Positions 25,673-33,979 of a stretch of 64,000 nt of DNA are shown piece by piece. Under the pieces are notes generated by a model. The model worked only from the letters and a program-made list of their open reading frames with translations, ran no database searches and was not told the DNA's origin. The DNA is from Hydrocarboniphaga daqingensis. Its GTDB lineage: Bacteria > Pseudomonadota > Gammaproteobacteria > Nevskiales > Nevskiaceae. The DNA is taken from positions 28,223-92,222 of the forward strand of contig NZ_FQWZ01000004.1 of assembly GCF_900129825.1 (NCBI RefSeq). Direction: 5' to 3'. Each line of letters opens with the position of its first letter. The first letter of the stretch is position 1. A program made the position numbers and the translations under genes.

Positions 25673-28600
25673 GTGCCTGACTCGGCAGCCGCCGATCGCC
25701 GCCTGCGCCGTGCAAGGCTTAGCAGCCCGCCAATCATTGCGGCGGGTTCGCTTGCAATTGCCTTGCTGGTCTTGGGCTTGTGGCAGCTCACCTCGGCGTA
25801 TCGGCTATCGTTTTCGCTCGACAGCGAGGCCGCTCGGCGCCGAATCGAGCCGGCGCTGATCGAGGCCTATCGCAATCGGGACGCCGACCAACTGCAGCAG
25901 ACCGCACGGGCGCTGCTTGCAGAATCATCACTTCGGCTGACCTATTTGACTGTCGTGAGCCCCGAAGGCGTGGTGCTCGCCGTCGCCGAACGCTATCAGA
26001 TCGATTGGCCGTCATGGATCTCCGACAGCGTTAAGCGCAGCGCTCATGATCTGATCTACGGCCTGACGGGTCGCTTCGAGCGCGCCCCGGTCGCGGCGCC
26101 CGGCAGTGGCATCGGTCAAATCAACTTCATGGTGTCGCCGGGTCTGGTCCAGTCGGTTCGCGATTCGGCGGTTCGGCAACTGGCGCTGGCAGCGTTGGCA
26201 AACTGGGCCCTGGCGCTGACCGCCGCGGCTGGCGGCCTGTGGCTGCTGCGACGTTGGACTCCGCCGCCGGCGCCCTGGGTGCAACGCTTGGACCCGGAGT
26301 ACCGCCCGCCGCAAATGCCGTTTTCGGCGGGCGAGATCGAAGAGCGGGTGTGGGACAACCTTCATCAGCGCGCAGGTTCGATGCTCGACGAGGTAGGCCG
26401 CGGCATGCTGGTGGTCGATCGTGACGCGGGCGTTCGCTATCTGAACCTGACCGCGCAACGTCTCACCGGCTGGGCGCTGAACGACGTGATCGGTCGCTTG
26501 GTGTATTCGGTTTTTCATTCAAGTGACGATCGACATACGTCGGCACTGACGCCGGCGGAGCTTTGCATCCGGGAGAACGAGGCCTCCGGCCCCACGGAGA
26601 TGCGGCTGCGCAGTCGGGACGGCACTCAGCGGCCGGTCGAAGTGATGGCCATACCGCTGCGACGCCCCAACGGCAGCATTCATGGCGCTGTGATGTTGTT
26701 CAGCGACATCACCGACCGCGAGGTGCGCATTGATCAGCTGCGGCGCCAGGCGCGTCTGTCGCAGGGCGTCATTGATCACTTGGTCGAAGGCGTACTGACG
26801 ACCGATCCTGCGGGGGTGATCCGCTTTGCCAATGCGCGTGCCTTGCGGATGTTCGGTTACTCGCGTGAGGACTTGGACGGCGTCACGGTCGCCAAGTTGA
26901 TGCCGGTGCCGTTTCTGAACGCGCCATCGGTACGAATCACGGACTACATCGGCGCTGAGCGGGCAGCCGGTCTTCCGAAGGTGGTCGGCTGGCGTCGTGA
27001 TGCCACGACGTTTCCGGTGGAGTTGGTCGTCCAGCCGATGACGATCGATCACAGTCAAGGCTTGTTGATGATCGTACGCGACATCACCGAGCGCCTGCGG
27101 TCCGAGAATCTGGCGCAGCGCTTGGGTCGATTGCTCGATGCTGCCGCCGAAGAGGTTTACATCTTCGACGCTCAGTCGCTGTTCTTCGTCGAGGTCAACC
27201 GCGGTGCGCGGCGCAACCTCGGCTATCACCCAAGCGAAATGACGCGGATGACCCCGCTGTCGATCAGCGAGGAACTGGATACCGAGACGTTCCTGAACTA
27301 TCTCGGCCGTTTGCGCAGCGGCGAATCCGAACATGTCACCTACCGGTGCAAGCACCGTCGTGCCGACGGCAGCGGTTACCCGGTCGAGGTGCGACTCAAT
27401 TTCTCACGTGAAGAAGAGCCGCCGGTGTTCATGGCGATTGCCGTCGACATCACCGAGCGCGAACAGGCCGAGCAGCGGCTCCGGTACTTGGCGCATCACG
27501 ACGTGCTGACCGGCTTGCCGAACCGCGCCACGCTACAAGATCGGCTCGGGCAGGCGATGCTCGCCGCACGCCGAAGCAATCGCTTGGTCGCCGTGCTGTT
27601 CATGGATGTCGATCGCTTCAAGAGCTTCAACGACACCTACGGGCATGAAGTGGGCGATTCGGTGCTGCGTCAGGTGGCATCGCGCCTGTCGTCGTTACTG
27701 CGCGCCAGCGACACGGTGGCGCGCCTCGGCGGCGATGAATTCGTCGTCATTGCCGCGGGCTTGCGCGCCGAGAGCGATGCCGCCGTGCTCGCACGCAAGA
27801 TTCAGCGCACGTTCGACGCTCCGATCGAGGTTCCCGGACAGCAACTGCAGGTGACCCTGAGCATCGGTGTGTCGATCTTCCCGGTTGACGATGTCGACAC
27901 GGAGACGCTGTTGCACCATGCGGATCTGGCGATGTACGAAGCCAAGCAGTCCGGGCCGGGGCAGTTCTGTACCTATCAGGTCGATGTATCGCCCGAACGC
28001 CGGCGTCGGATCGAGTTGGAGCGTGGCATTGCCTCCGCATTGGCCCTCGACGAGTTCGATCTGGAATTGCTGCCGATCGTTGACGCTGTCAGTGGCTCCG
28101 TACGAGCGCTGATCGCCGGACTGGTCTGGGATCATCCCGAGTATGGCCGCGTTGTCGGCGATGAAGTGGTCGGTATCGCGCGTCGGGCCGGCTTACAGGC
28201 CGAAATCGAGTTGTGGCGTCTGCGCGCGCTCTGCGATCGGTTCGCTGACGTCGACGCCTCGGGCCCTGGCGTTGATCGCCTCAGTGGCGTCAATCCGCTG
28301 GTGACGCTGCCAAGCCTGATCGTGCCTCTCAGTGGAGCCCAACTTCGGCACCCCGATTTCCGGGCGCAGATTGATGGATTGATGCAGCGGGGTAGTTGGC
28401 CGCGCGGCGGTCTGATCGTCGCCAGCGACGCCGACACGCTACGCGAAGCACGCGCGTCAGCGCCCGAGCTGCTGCGGCGACTCTATGCAGCGCGTGTACG
28501 CCTGGCGCTGCTCGACGATGTTGCGTCGTTGTGCAGCGCGCTGAAGCAAGGTGGTCTGCCGCCTCTGGACCTGCTGATGGTCGATGCCAGCTATGACGCG

Positions 28601-28828
28601 GACGACTTGGCAGCCGATCCGGTACAAGCGGAGGCCTTGAGTCAGGGGCTGGGTATCGCACGAGCCAGTGATGTTCCGACCGTCGTCGTCGGGGTCAACA
28701 GTGTCGAGACCGCAGCTTGGTTGCGCTTACAAGCGTGCAGCGATATCGCGGGCCGTGGCGTGCAGTTGCCGATTGCCTCGCATCGCTGCCTCGACTGGAT
28801 CGAGACCCGATCGATCGAGCCGTTGTAG
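25673..28828 (+). CDS. Membrane PAS-GGDEF diguanylate cyclase with degenerate EAL domain
   Basis: The 1051-residue protein has two transmembrane helices (about residues 19-42 and 170-195) framing a periplasmic sensor region of about 125 residues. Three PAS domains follow (about 235-350, 365-480, 490-605), then a GGDEF domain with intact RLGGDEF near 683-689 and an intact inhibitory site RASD five residues before it. The last 270 residues align with EAL phosphodiesterases (LELLPIVDAVSG, WDHPEYGRVVGDEVV), but the EAL signature is lost, reading ALIAGLVW. It probably makes c-di-GMP and cannot degrade it. The start is GTG at 25673 with a weak ribosome binding site. It follows the Tad locus on the same strand, so control of pili or of the secretion locus is plausible. 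Confidence 0.88.
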   Translation: MPDSAAADRRLRRARLSSPPIIAAGSLAIALLVLGLWQLTSAYRLSFSLDSEAARRRIEPALIEAYRNRDADQLQQTARALLAESSLRLTYLTVVSPEGVVLAVAERYQIDWPSWISDSVKRSAHDLIYGLTGRFERAPVAAPGSGIGQINFMVSPGLVQSVRDSAVRQLALAALANWALALTAAAGGLWLLRRWTPPPAPWVQRLDPEYRPPQMPFSAGEIEERVWDNLHQRAGSMLDEVGRGMLVVDRDAGVRYLNLTAQRLTGWALNDVIGRLVYSVFHSSDDRHTSALTPAELCIRENEASGPTEMRLRSRDGTQRPVEVMAIPLRRPNGSIHGAVMLFSDITDREVRIDQLRRQARLSQGVIDHLVEGVLTTDPAGVIRFANARALRMFGYSREDLDGVTVAKLMPVPFLNAPSVRITDYIGAERAAGLPKVVGWRRDATTFPVELVVQPMTIDHSQGLLMIVRDITERLRSENLAQRLGRLLDAAAEEVYIFDAQSLFFVEVNRGARRNLGYHPSEMTRMTPLSISEELDTETFLNYLGRLRSGESEHVTYRCKHRRADGSGYPVEVRLNFSREEEPPVFMAIAVDITEREQAEQRLRYLAHHDVLTGLPNRATLQDRLGQAMLAARRSNRLVAVLFMDVDRFKSFNDTYGHEVGDSVLRQVASRLSSLLRASDTVARLGGDEFVVIAAGLRAESDAAVLARKIQRTFDAPIEVPGQQLQVTLSIGVSIFPVDDVDTETLLHHADLAMYEAKQSGPGQFCTYQVDVSPERRRRIELERGIASALALDEFDLELLPIVDAVSGSVRALIAGLVWDHPEYGRVVGDEVVGIARRAGLQAEIELWRLRALCDRFADVDASGPGVDRLSGVNPLVTLPSLIVPLSGAQLRHPDFRAQIDGLMQRGSWPRGGLIVASDADTLREARASAPELLRRLYAARVRLALLDDVASLCSALKQGGLPPLDLLMVDASYDADDLAADPVQAEALSQGLGIARASDVPTVVVGVNSVETAAWLRLQACSDIAGRGVQLPIASHRCLDWIETRSIEPL

Positions 28829-29311
28829 TCCGCGCAAGCTGCGCGCATCGGTCTCAACGTGACGACCGAGTCGTATTGCATCAGTGCCAAGATCGGCGTC
28901 ACCCCGAATCGCGTCGGCGGAAATGGCAGCGAGATCGCATCGTACTGCCGACGTCCCGATCGAATTTCCGCAATCTAAATACGGTAGAAAACAGGCAGGA
29001 TTGCAGCAGCAGGTGAATCGAAGTCGTCGCATTTGCAAAGTCGTCGGACTCTCGATTCGATTGTTGGAACACATGTTGCATTCTCGATGTCACGATCAAA
29101 GTCATGCAGTTTGTCGGTGCAGATTCGCTATCGCCGACTGAATTAACTGTCATGAATTTGTTCTTAACTCATGCGTTTATGCAGTAAAAAATAGCGATTT
29201 GCTGACTTGACGCTCCCAGGTTGCCGTCCGACACTGGGGCACACGCTACGGAAGGCGCGCGTAGGTTTCTGTATTGCGTTTTGTACTTCGAAGGAACACA
29301 GGGGGTTTGTC
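28829..29311 (+). promoter_or_regulatory. Long, locally AT-rich leader before the glycine-rich protein gene
   Basis: This is 483 bases with no convincing gene. The stretch 29140-29200 is clearly AT-richer than its surroundings (TTGTTCTTAACTC, GCAGTAAAAAATAGCG). A possible -35 TTGACG at 29207-29212 with a weak GACACT 17 bases on would start transcription about 75 bases before the gene. GGGGG precedes the ATG at 29312. The region marks the start of a separate transcriptional unit. Confidence 0.4.
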
Positions 29312-29662
29312 ATGGCAATCTCAGTTGGTGGTGGTATCGGTTTGGATGATGGACTCCAGGCCACATTTGGCGTCTACATCGAGAACGTTGTTTCTCTGAG
29401 TCTGAGCATTGATCTGTCGCCTGGTGCTGGCAGCTCGTTGATCACGCCGCAGCTGGCCCTTGGCCCGGCCGCTCACGGCGCCAGCGTGTCCGGTGGTGGT
29501 CTGGGTAATGTGCTGCCGGCAACGCTCGATGCCGTCGGCAACGTCGTGGGCAACTTGCTTGGCGGCGCTGCTGGCGCGTTGTTGCACCCGGGTTCGGGTG
29601 CTGGCGGCACGCTTGATCTCGCCGGCACGACGATCAACCTGCCGAGCCCGTTCAAAGGCTGA
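29312..29662 (+). CDS. Small glycine/alanine-rich protein, candidate type I secretion cargo
   Basis: The protein has 116 residues and no recognised family. It lacks a signal peptide (MAISVGGGIGLDDG). The first half alternates hydrophobic and polar residues in beta-like fashion (VENVVSLSLSIDLS); the second half has spaced glycines with bulky hydrophobics (VGNVVGNLLGGAAGALL), like glycine-zipper segments, and it ends TINLPSPFKG. Charged residues are few and Cys is absent. The gene has a long AT-rich leader, GGGGG before the ATG and a terminator-like hairpin right after the stop, all suggesting high separate expression. It is the first gene before the glycosyltransferase and HlyB/HlyD cluster. 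That it is the exported product is an inference. Confidence 0.6.
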   Translation: MAISVGGGIGLDDGLQATFGVYIENVVSLSLSIDLSPGAGSSLITPQLALGPAAHGASVSGGGLGNVLPATLDAVGNVVGNLLGGAAGALLHPGSGAGGTLDLAGTTINLPSPFKG

Positions 29663-29689
29663 TCTTGATTTGATCGGTTGAGGCACGAC

Positions 29690-29723
29690 GACCCTTCGTC
29701 CGCACTGCGGGCGAAGGGTCTTT
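29690..29723 (+). terminator. Terminator-like hairpin after the glycine-rich gene
   Basis: A 15-bp stem GACCCTTCGTCCGCA/TGCGGGCGAAGGGTC (one G-T pair) ends at 29720 and is followed by TTT. It is probably a leaky terminator, since the glycosyltransferase gene starts 16 bases later. Confidence 0.7.
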
Positions 29724-29738
29724 GCCGAACGCACCCGG

Positions 29739-32729
29739 ATGACTTCTGTCGATCGGACCGCATGGGTCCGAGTGATTCGAGCGCTGCCGCCTGAGCAACG
29801 CCAAGCCATTCGCGCGCAACTCAATGCAGCTTTCCAGCTCGTACCCGCGCAGTCGAGCTACCACATGCTTCGTATTGCCGATCGCCTTTGGCGCACTTGT
29901 GCGCCGGCGCGCATCACTGTTGCTCCATTACTTGCTCAGCTGCTGATCACCGACGGCCGAGAGCCCGCTGCGGTGTTGGGCGTGTTGCTCAAATCAGTTG
30001 AGCTGCTTCCGTGCATTGATCGTGAAATCGCCTATGTCGAGGGTTTGCTCCACTTTGGTTGGGGGCAGGCGGCTTTGCAGCGGCTGACAGAGCGCTTGCC
30101 GCTGTATTCCGTTGATGATCCCAAGCGGGTGTTCCGGTTGTGGCGCCGAGCTCAGGAGGCGGCGCGCGCTGCGATGCCGCTTTCGGGTGGACTGGCGCTG
30201 ATCGATGGCACGCTGCGGATTCACGCGCGCTGCGCTGTATCGTCGGGTGCATCGACGCGGTTCGAACTGGTCACCGAGTCGGGCAGGGTATTGGCGCATC
30301 GTCGCGGTCGCCGCGTCGGTCAAATCGCATCGCTGTCGATGCCGATGCCCAATCCAGATGATCTTCGCGGCATGGTCTGGCTGCTGTATGACGGCAGCCC
30401 CGTGCCGGGTGCGTGCTGGCGATTGCCGTTCGATTTTCGCGTGCAAGGCCATTGCGCCTTCGACGGTCATCACGTTCGCGGTACCGTGCAATTGGCGTGG
30501 GCGCCTAAGCGCGCGTTGGCCGTCGTAGTTGAAGACCTGCAGGGACACTCGCACACGGTCCGTACCGGCACCGACGGACGTTTCGCATTGAACCTCGATG
30601 GTTGCGGCCTGATCGATTCGGTCAGCGTCCGCGTACGGCTGCCCGATGGCCGCCTCGAGTCACTGCCCGGCTCGCCGCTGCTGACGCGCCGCAGGCTACA
30701 ACAGCATCTACGCCAAGTTGGATTGCCGTCCGCAGCTCAGCGAACGGGCTCGGTGGTCGAAAGCGGGGCAGCAGCGATCATCATCCCGGTCTACGACGGC
30801 TATCAGCAGACGCTGGCGTGCATCGAGTCAGTGCTCTCTACCGTTGACACCCGGTTACACCCGGTCATCGTGATCGACGATGCCAGCCCCAACGCGGAGT
30901 TATCCGCGGCGCTGGACCGGTTCGCCGCAGGTGGCGCGATCCGTTTGCTGCGTAATCCAAGCAATCTCGGCTTTCCCGATTCCGTCAATCGCGCGATGCA
31001 GCAGGCCGGCGCTCGTGATGCGGTGATCGTCAATGCCGATGTCGTCGTCTTCGGTGACTGGCTGCAGCGGCTGCTGCGCTGCGCACAGACGGCTGACGAT
31101 GTGGCCACGGTGACGCCATTTGCCGATGACGATTCTATCGTCGGATACCGTGCCGTTTCCGGCGATGCGGCTGCCGTCGATATCGCGGCGCAACTCGACC
31201 GTCATGCGCGCGATGCCCATCGACAGCAGTCGCTCGAGTTGCCGGTCGGTGTCGGCTTTTGCCTGTACCTGCGGCGTGCGGCTTGGGACGCGGTCGGTCC
31301 TTTGGATGGGCGATCGTTCGGCAAAGGCTATGGCGAGGAAAGTGACTGGTGCATGCGGGCACGTCGCCTAGGTTGGCGTCATTTGCTGGCAGCCGATGTC
31401 GTGATTCATCACGCTGGCGGGGTTTCGTTCGGGCCCCGTCGCGCGGCACTGATTGCGCGCGCCCAGCATCTGCTCGAGATGCGTCACCGCGGCTATTCGC
31501 GCTACGTGGCAGAGCACTCGTGCACGGCCGCCATCGACGCTTGGCGGCGTGGCTTCGATCGACTGCGGCTTGAGAGCTGCGCTCGGCCGGTGGCGCTGAT
31601 CGTGCTTCATGCACTCGGCGGCGGTGTCGACCGCTTCGTGCGCGGCCGCATCGACAAGCTGCGCGAGCAAGGCCTGTTGCCCCTGCTGTTGCAGCCGTTG
31701 TCCGAATCGCCCGGACGGTATCGACTGTGGAGCCCTGATTTGTCGCTGCGCTATCTGCAGTATCGCGATGCGCAGCAGGCCGAGCTGCTGTCGGCTGAAT
31801 TGGCGGGCGTCAATCTTGCGCATTGCGAGATACATCATTTCGTCGGCGTCGATGCGCGGCTGATCGACGTCGTCCGTCGTCTGGCCTGTGGCTACCACGT
31901 CTATCTGCACGACTACAGCTGGATTTGTCCGCGTGTCACGCTGATGGACGGCAGCGGGCGCTACTGCGGCGAGCCGGTGCTGGCGCAGTGTCGGCGCTGT
32001 GTCGCCACGCAGGGTTCCGATCTGGGGGAAACGATCGACGTTGCGGCGCTGCGTCGGCGCAGCGATCGCTGGCTTGCGGGTGCGCACACGATCAAGGCGC
32101 CGAGTCGCGATGCGCAGCAACGGTTTTTACGCTACTTCCCGCAGCGTGCCATCGGCGTCGACATGCCGGAGTCCGAGCCCGAGCCGGTGACCGCAGCGCC
32201 GCGGCGCCGATTGGCCAGCGGCACGATCAAAGTGGCGCTGATCGGTGCCATCGGCGAGCACAAGGGTTATCAGGTGCTGCGCCGGGTTGCGGCCCGAGCA
32301 CTGGCCGACGAGCTTCCGCTCGAATTCGTCGTCATGGGTCGCACCGACGACGATGGCCGATTGATGCGCGCCGGGCGCGTGTTCGTCACCGGCACCTATC
32401 AAGAAGCGGAAGTGCCGGCACTGTTGCGGCGCGAGCAGCCAGACATGATCTGGCTGCCGTCGGTTTGGCCCGAAACGTGGTGCTATGCGTTGACGCACGC
32501 ACTGCAGTCGGGTTTGCCGATCTTGTCCTACGACATCGGCGCCGTTGCCGAGCGCCTGCGCCAAGCCGGGCGCGGTGTATTGCTGCCGATCCAGGCGACG
32601 ACGAGCGATTGGCTGTCGGCGCTGTTGAGCATCACAACGGGGGCGGCTGAGGCGCCGACTGCACTGCGGTTGCCGCCAGCGCGCCGCACGCAGCGCACGG
32701 CGCTGCCCTCATCCGGCATCACGACGTAA
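29739..32729 (+). CDS. GT2-GT4 fusion glycosyltransferase
   Basis: The 996-residue protein has no signal or transmembrane segment. Residues 1-165 are helical; 165-335 are beta-rich and unassigned. A GT2 (GT-A) domain begins near 346 with AIIIPVYDGYQQTLACIESV, IDDASPN and a metal-binding NADVVV, and includes GYGEESDWCMRARRLGW near 535. From about 620 a GT4 (GT-B) domain follows with HDYSWICPRV plus a Cys cluster, a GAIGEHKGYQVL motif and the donor-site region WPETWCYALTHALQSGLP near 910. The same arrangement recurs in the 1050-residue protein starting at 41508. It probably adds two sugars in sequence. The ATG at 29739 lies just after the hairpin. Confidence 0.85.
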   Translation: MTSVDRTAWVRVIRALPPEQRQAIRAQLNAAFQLVPAQSSYHMLRIADRLWRTCAPARITVAPLLAQLLITDGREPAAVLGVLLKSVELLPCIDREIAYVEGLLHFGWGQAALQRLTERLPLYSVDDPKRVFRLWRRAQEAARAAMPLSGGLALIDGTLRIHARCAVSSGASTRFELVTESGRVLAHRRGRRVGQIASLSMPMPNPDDLRGMVWLLYDGSPVPGACWRLPFDFRVQGHCAFDGHHVRGTVQLAWAPKRALAVVVEDLQGHSHTVRTGTDGRFALNLDGCGLIDSVSVRVRLPDGRLESLPGSPLLTRRRLQQHLRQVGLPSAAQRTGSVVESGAAAIIIPVYDGYQQTLACIESVLSTVDTRLHPVIVIDDASPNAELSAALDRFAAGGAIRLLRNPSNLGFPDSVNRAMQQAGARDAVIVNADVVVFGDWLQRLLRCAQTADDVATVTPFADDDSIVGYRAVSGDAAAVDIAAQLDRHARDAHRQQSLELPVGVGFCLYLRRAAWDAVGPLDGRSFGKGYGEESDWCMRARRLGWRHLLAADVVIHHAGGVSFGPRRAALIARAQHLLEMRHRGYSRYVAEHSCTAAIDAWRRGFDRLRLESCARPVALIVLHALGGGVDRFVRGRIDKLREQGLLPLLLQPLSESPGRYRLWSPDLSLRYLQYRDAQQAELLSAELAGVNLAHCEIHHFVGVDARLIDVVRRLACGYHVYLHDYSWICPRVTLMDGSGRYCGEPVLAQCRRCVATQGSDLGETIDVAALRRRSDRWLAGAHTIKAPSRDAQQRFLRYFPQRAIGVDMPESEPEPVTAAPRRRLASGTIKVALIGAIGEHKGYQVLRRVAARALADELPLEFVVMGRTDDDGRLMRAGRVFVTGTYQEAEVPALLRREQPDMIWLPSVWPETWCYALTHALQSGLPILSYDIGAVAERLRQAGRGVLLPIQATTSDWLSALLSITTGAAEAPTALRLPPARRTQRTALPSSGITT

Positions 32730-32749
32730 CGCATCAGGAGAACAGGCTG

Positions 32750-33916
32750 ATGGAATCCAAGGAAGTGGAACAAGCGGCGCCGACGATGGCGACACTGCCG
32801 TTGCAAGCGGCGACGCAGGCGGTGCAATTCGACCCGGGCTGGTATCGGTTCTCGGTGCGCCAAGCGGCGCCGACGGTCGCGACCGCCGTGCAGTTGCCAT
32901 TCCCGGCGCTGATGGTCGCTGCGGGCCCCGATGTGACGCCGGCCGTCGTCGAGTTCGTCGGCCGTCCCGCGACGAGCGCCGTATGGTTGGTACGAGAAGG
33001 TGATGCCGTCGTCGTACGGGTCGCCGACCCTGGAGCGGCGCTGATACTCAGTTCGCTGCGTACGACGGTCGACCACCAGCCGCTCGATATCAATGTCGAA
33101 CGTTTGCAGATCGCGCCCTCGGCGCCGGCTTCAGCGCAGGCTGGTGGCCCGGTCGCGGTCGGTGTCTACCGTCGCGGCCAAGCCGACCTCGAGATCAGCG
33201 ACGCCGACTGGGCGGGAACGCCGGGCAGCGGGCTGTGGATCGAGGCGCTGTGCATCAAGCCGCAGGCGCTGATCACCGCCGCCGACGTCGAATACAAGGC
33301 GCTGTCGGCCAACGGCTTTGAGACGCCGTGGCTCAGCAACGCAGCGATCTGCGGAACCAAAGGCCTGGGCATGCCGCTGATCGGCTTCGCTGTCCGCCTT
33401 CGGGGCAATGCCGCGTCCGCATTTGAATGCGAGTACCGTGGATATTTCCGGTCAGGCGAAGTCGTGGGGCCCATGCGCTCCGGGCTTCCGTGTCGATCGA
33501 AGCTCGCTGGTGATCCGCTCGAAGCGGTGCAGGTGTATCTGGTGCGCCGCAATGCTGACGAGGCTCGCCCCGCGCCGACCGAGAGCCCGGTAGCCGCCAA
33601 GCCGGTTGCGCCCAGCTTCGGCAAGTTCCGGACCCCGGTCGCCACCAAGGTCTCGACGCGCAGCGCCACCAAAGGCCGCGGATCAAAGGCCAGCAAGACG
33701 ACGGCCAAGAAGAAAGCCCCGGTGGCGGCTGTCGACGCCAAATCAACAACCGCAGCCAAGGTCGTCAGGCGCGCCAAGCCTGCAGCTGCGACGCCGGATG
33801 TCGCGAGCCGCGATGCGGCAACCAGCGCCAGCCCGTCGTCCACCACGCCAGCTGCCACGTCGCCATCCAAGTCCAAAACCTCGCGTCGTTCCAGTGGCCG
33901 GTCCGGCAAGTCCTGA
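32750..33916 (+). CDS. Protein with ChW-like repeats and Lys/Ala-rich tail
   Basis: The 388-residue protein has no signal peptide. Residues 1-120 are beta-rich. About 155-270 contain two units that resemble the clostridial hydrophobic W repeat: first WIEALCIKP, VEYKALSANG, WLSN, CGTKGLGMPLIGFAV; then CEYRGYFRSG, PMRSGLPCRS, LEAVQVYLV. From about 285 to the end the chain is Lys/Ala/Ser/Thr-rich and strongly basic, like histone H1-type or polyanion-binding tails. AGGAG precedes the ATG. Its place between two glycosyltransferases suggests a carbohydrate- or cargo-binding helper; the function is unknown and the ChW match is by eye. Confidence 0.6.
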   Translation: MESKEVEQAAPTMATLPLQAATQAVQFDPGWYRFSVRQAAPTVATAVQLPFPALMVAAGPDVTPAVVEFVGRPATSAVWLVREGDAVVVRVADPGAALILSSLRTTVDHQPLDINVERLQIAPSAPASAQAGGPVAVGVYRRGQADLEISDADWAGTPGSGLWIEALCIKPQALITAADVEYKALSANGFETPWLSNAAICGTKGLGMPLIGFAVRLRGNAASAFECEYRGYFRSGEVVGPMRSGLPCRSKLAGDPLEAVQVYLVRRNADEARPAPTESPVAAKPVAPSFGKFRTPVATKVSTRSATKGRGSKASKTTAKKKAPVAAVDAKSTTAAKVVRRAKPAAATPDVASRDAATSASPSSTTPAATSPSKSKTSRRSSGRSGKS

Positions 33917-33979
33917 TGGGAGTTCAGCCCGTGATCGAGACGCTCGCGTGTCGCCGGCTCTGAAACTCACTGGGATTGC

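Noticed and set aside
29312..29662. RTX-type calcium-binding cargo
   Set aside because: The protein is glycine-rich but has no GGxGxDxUx nonapeptide repeats, and it is far shorter than RTX proteins.
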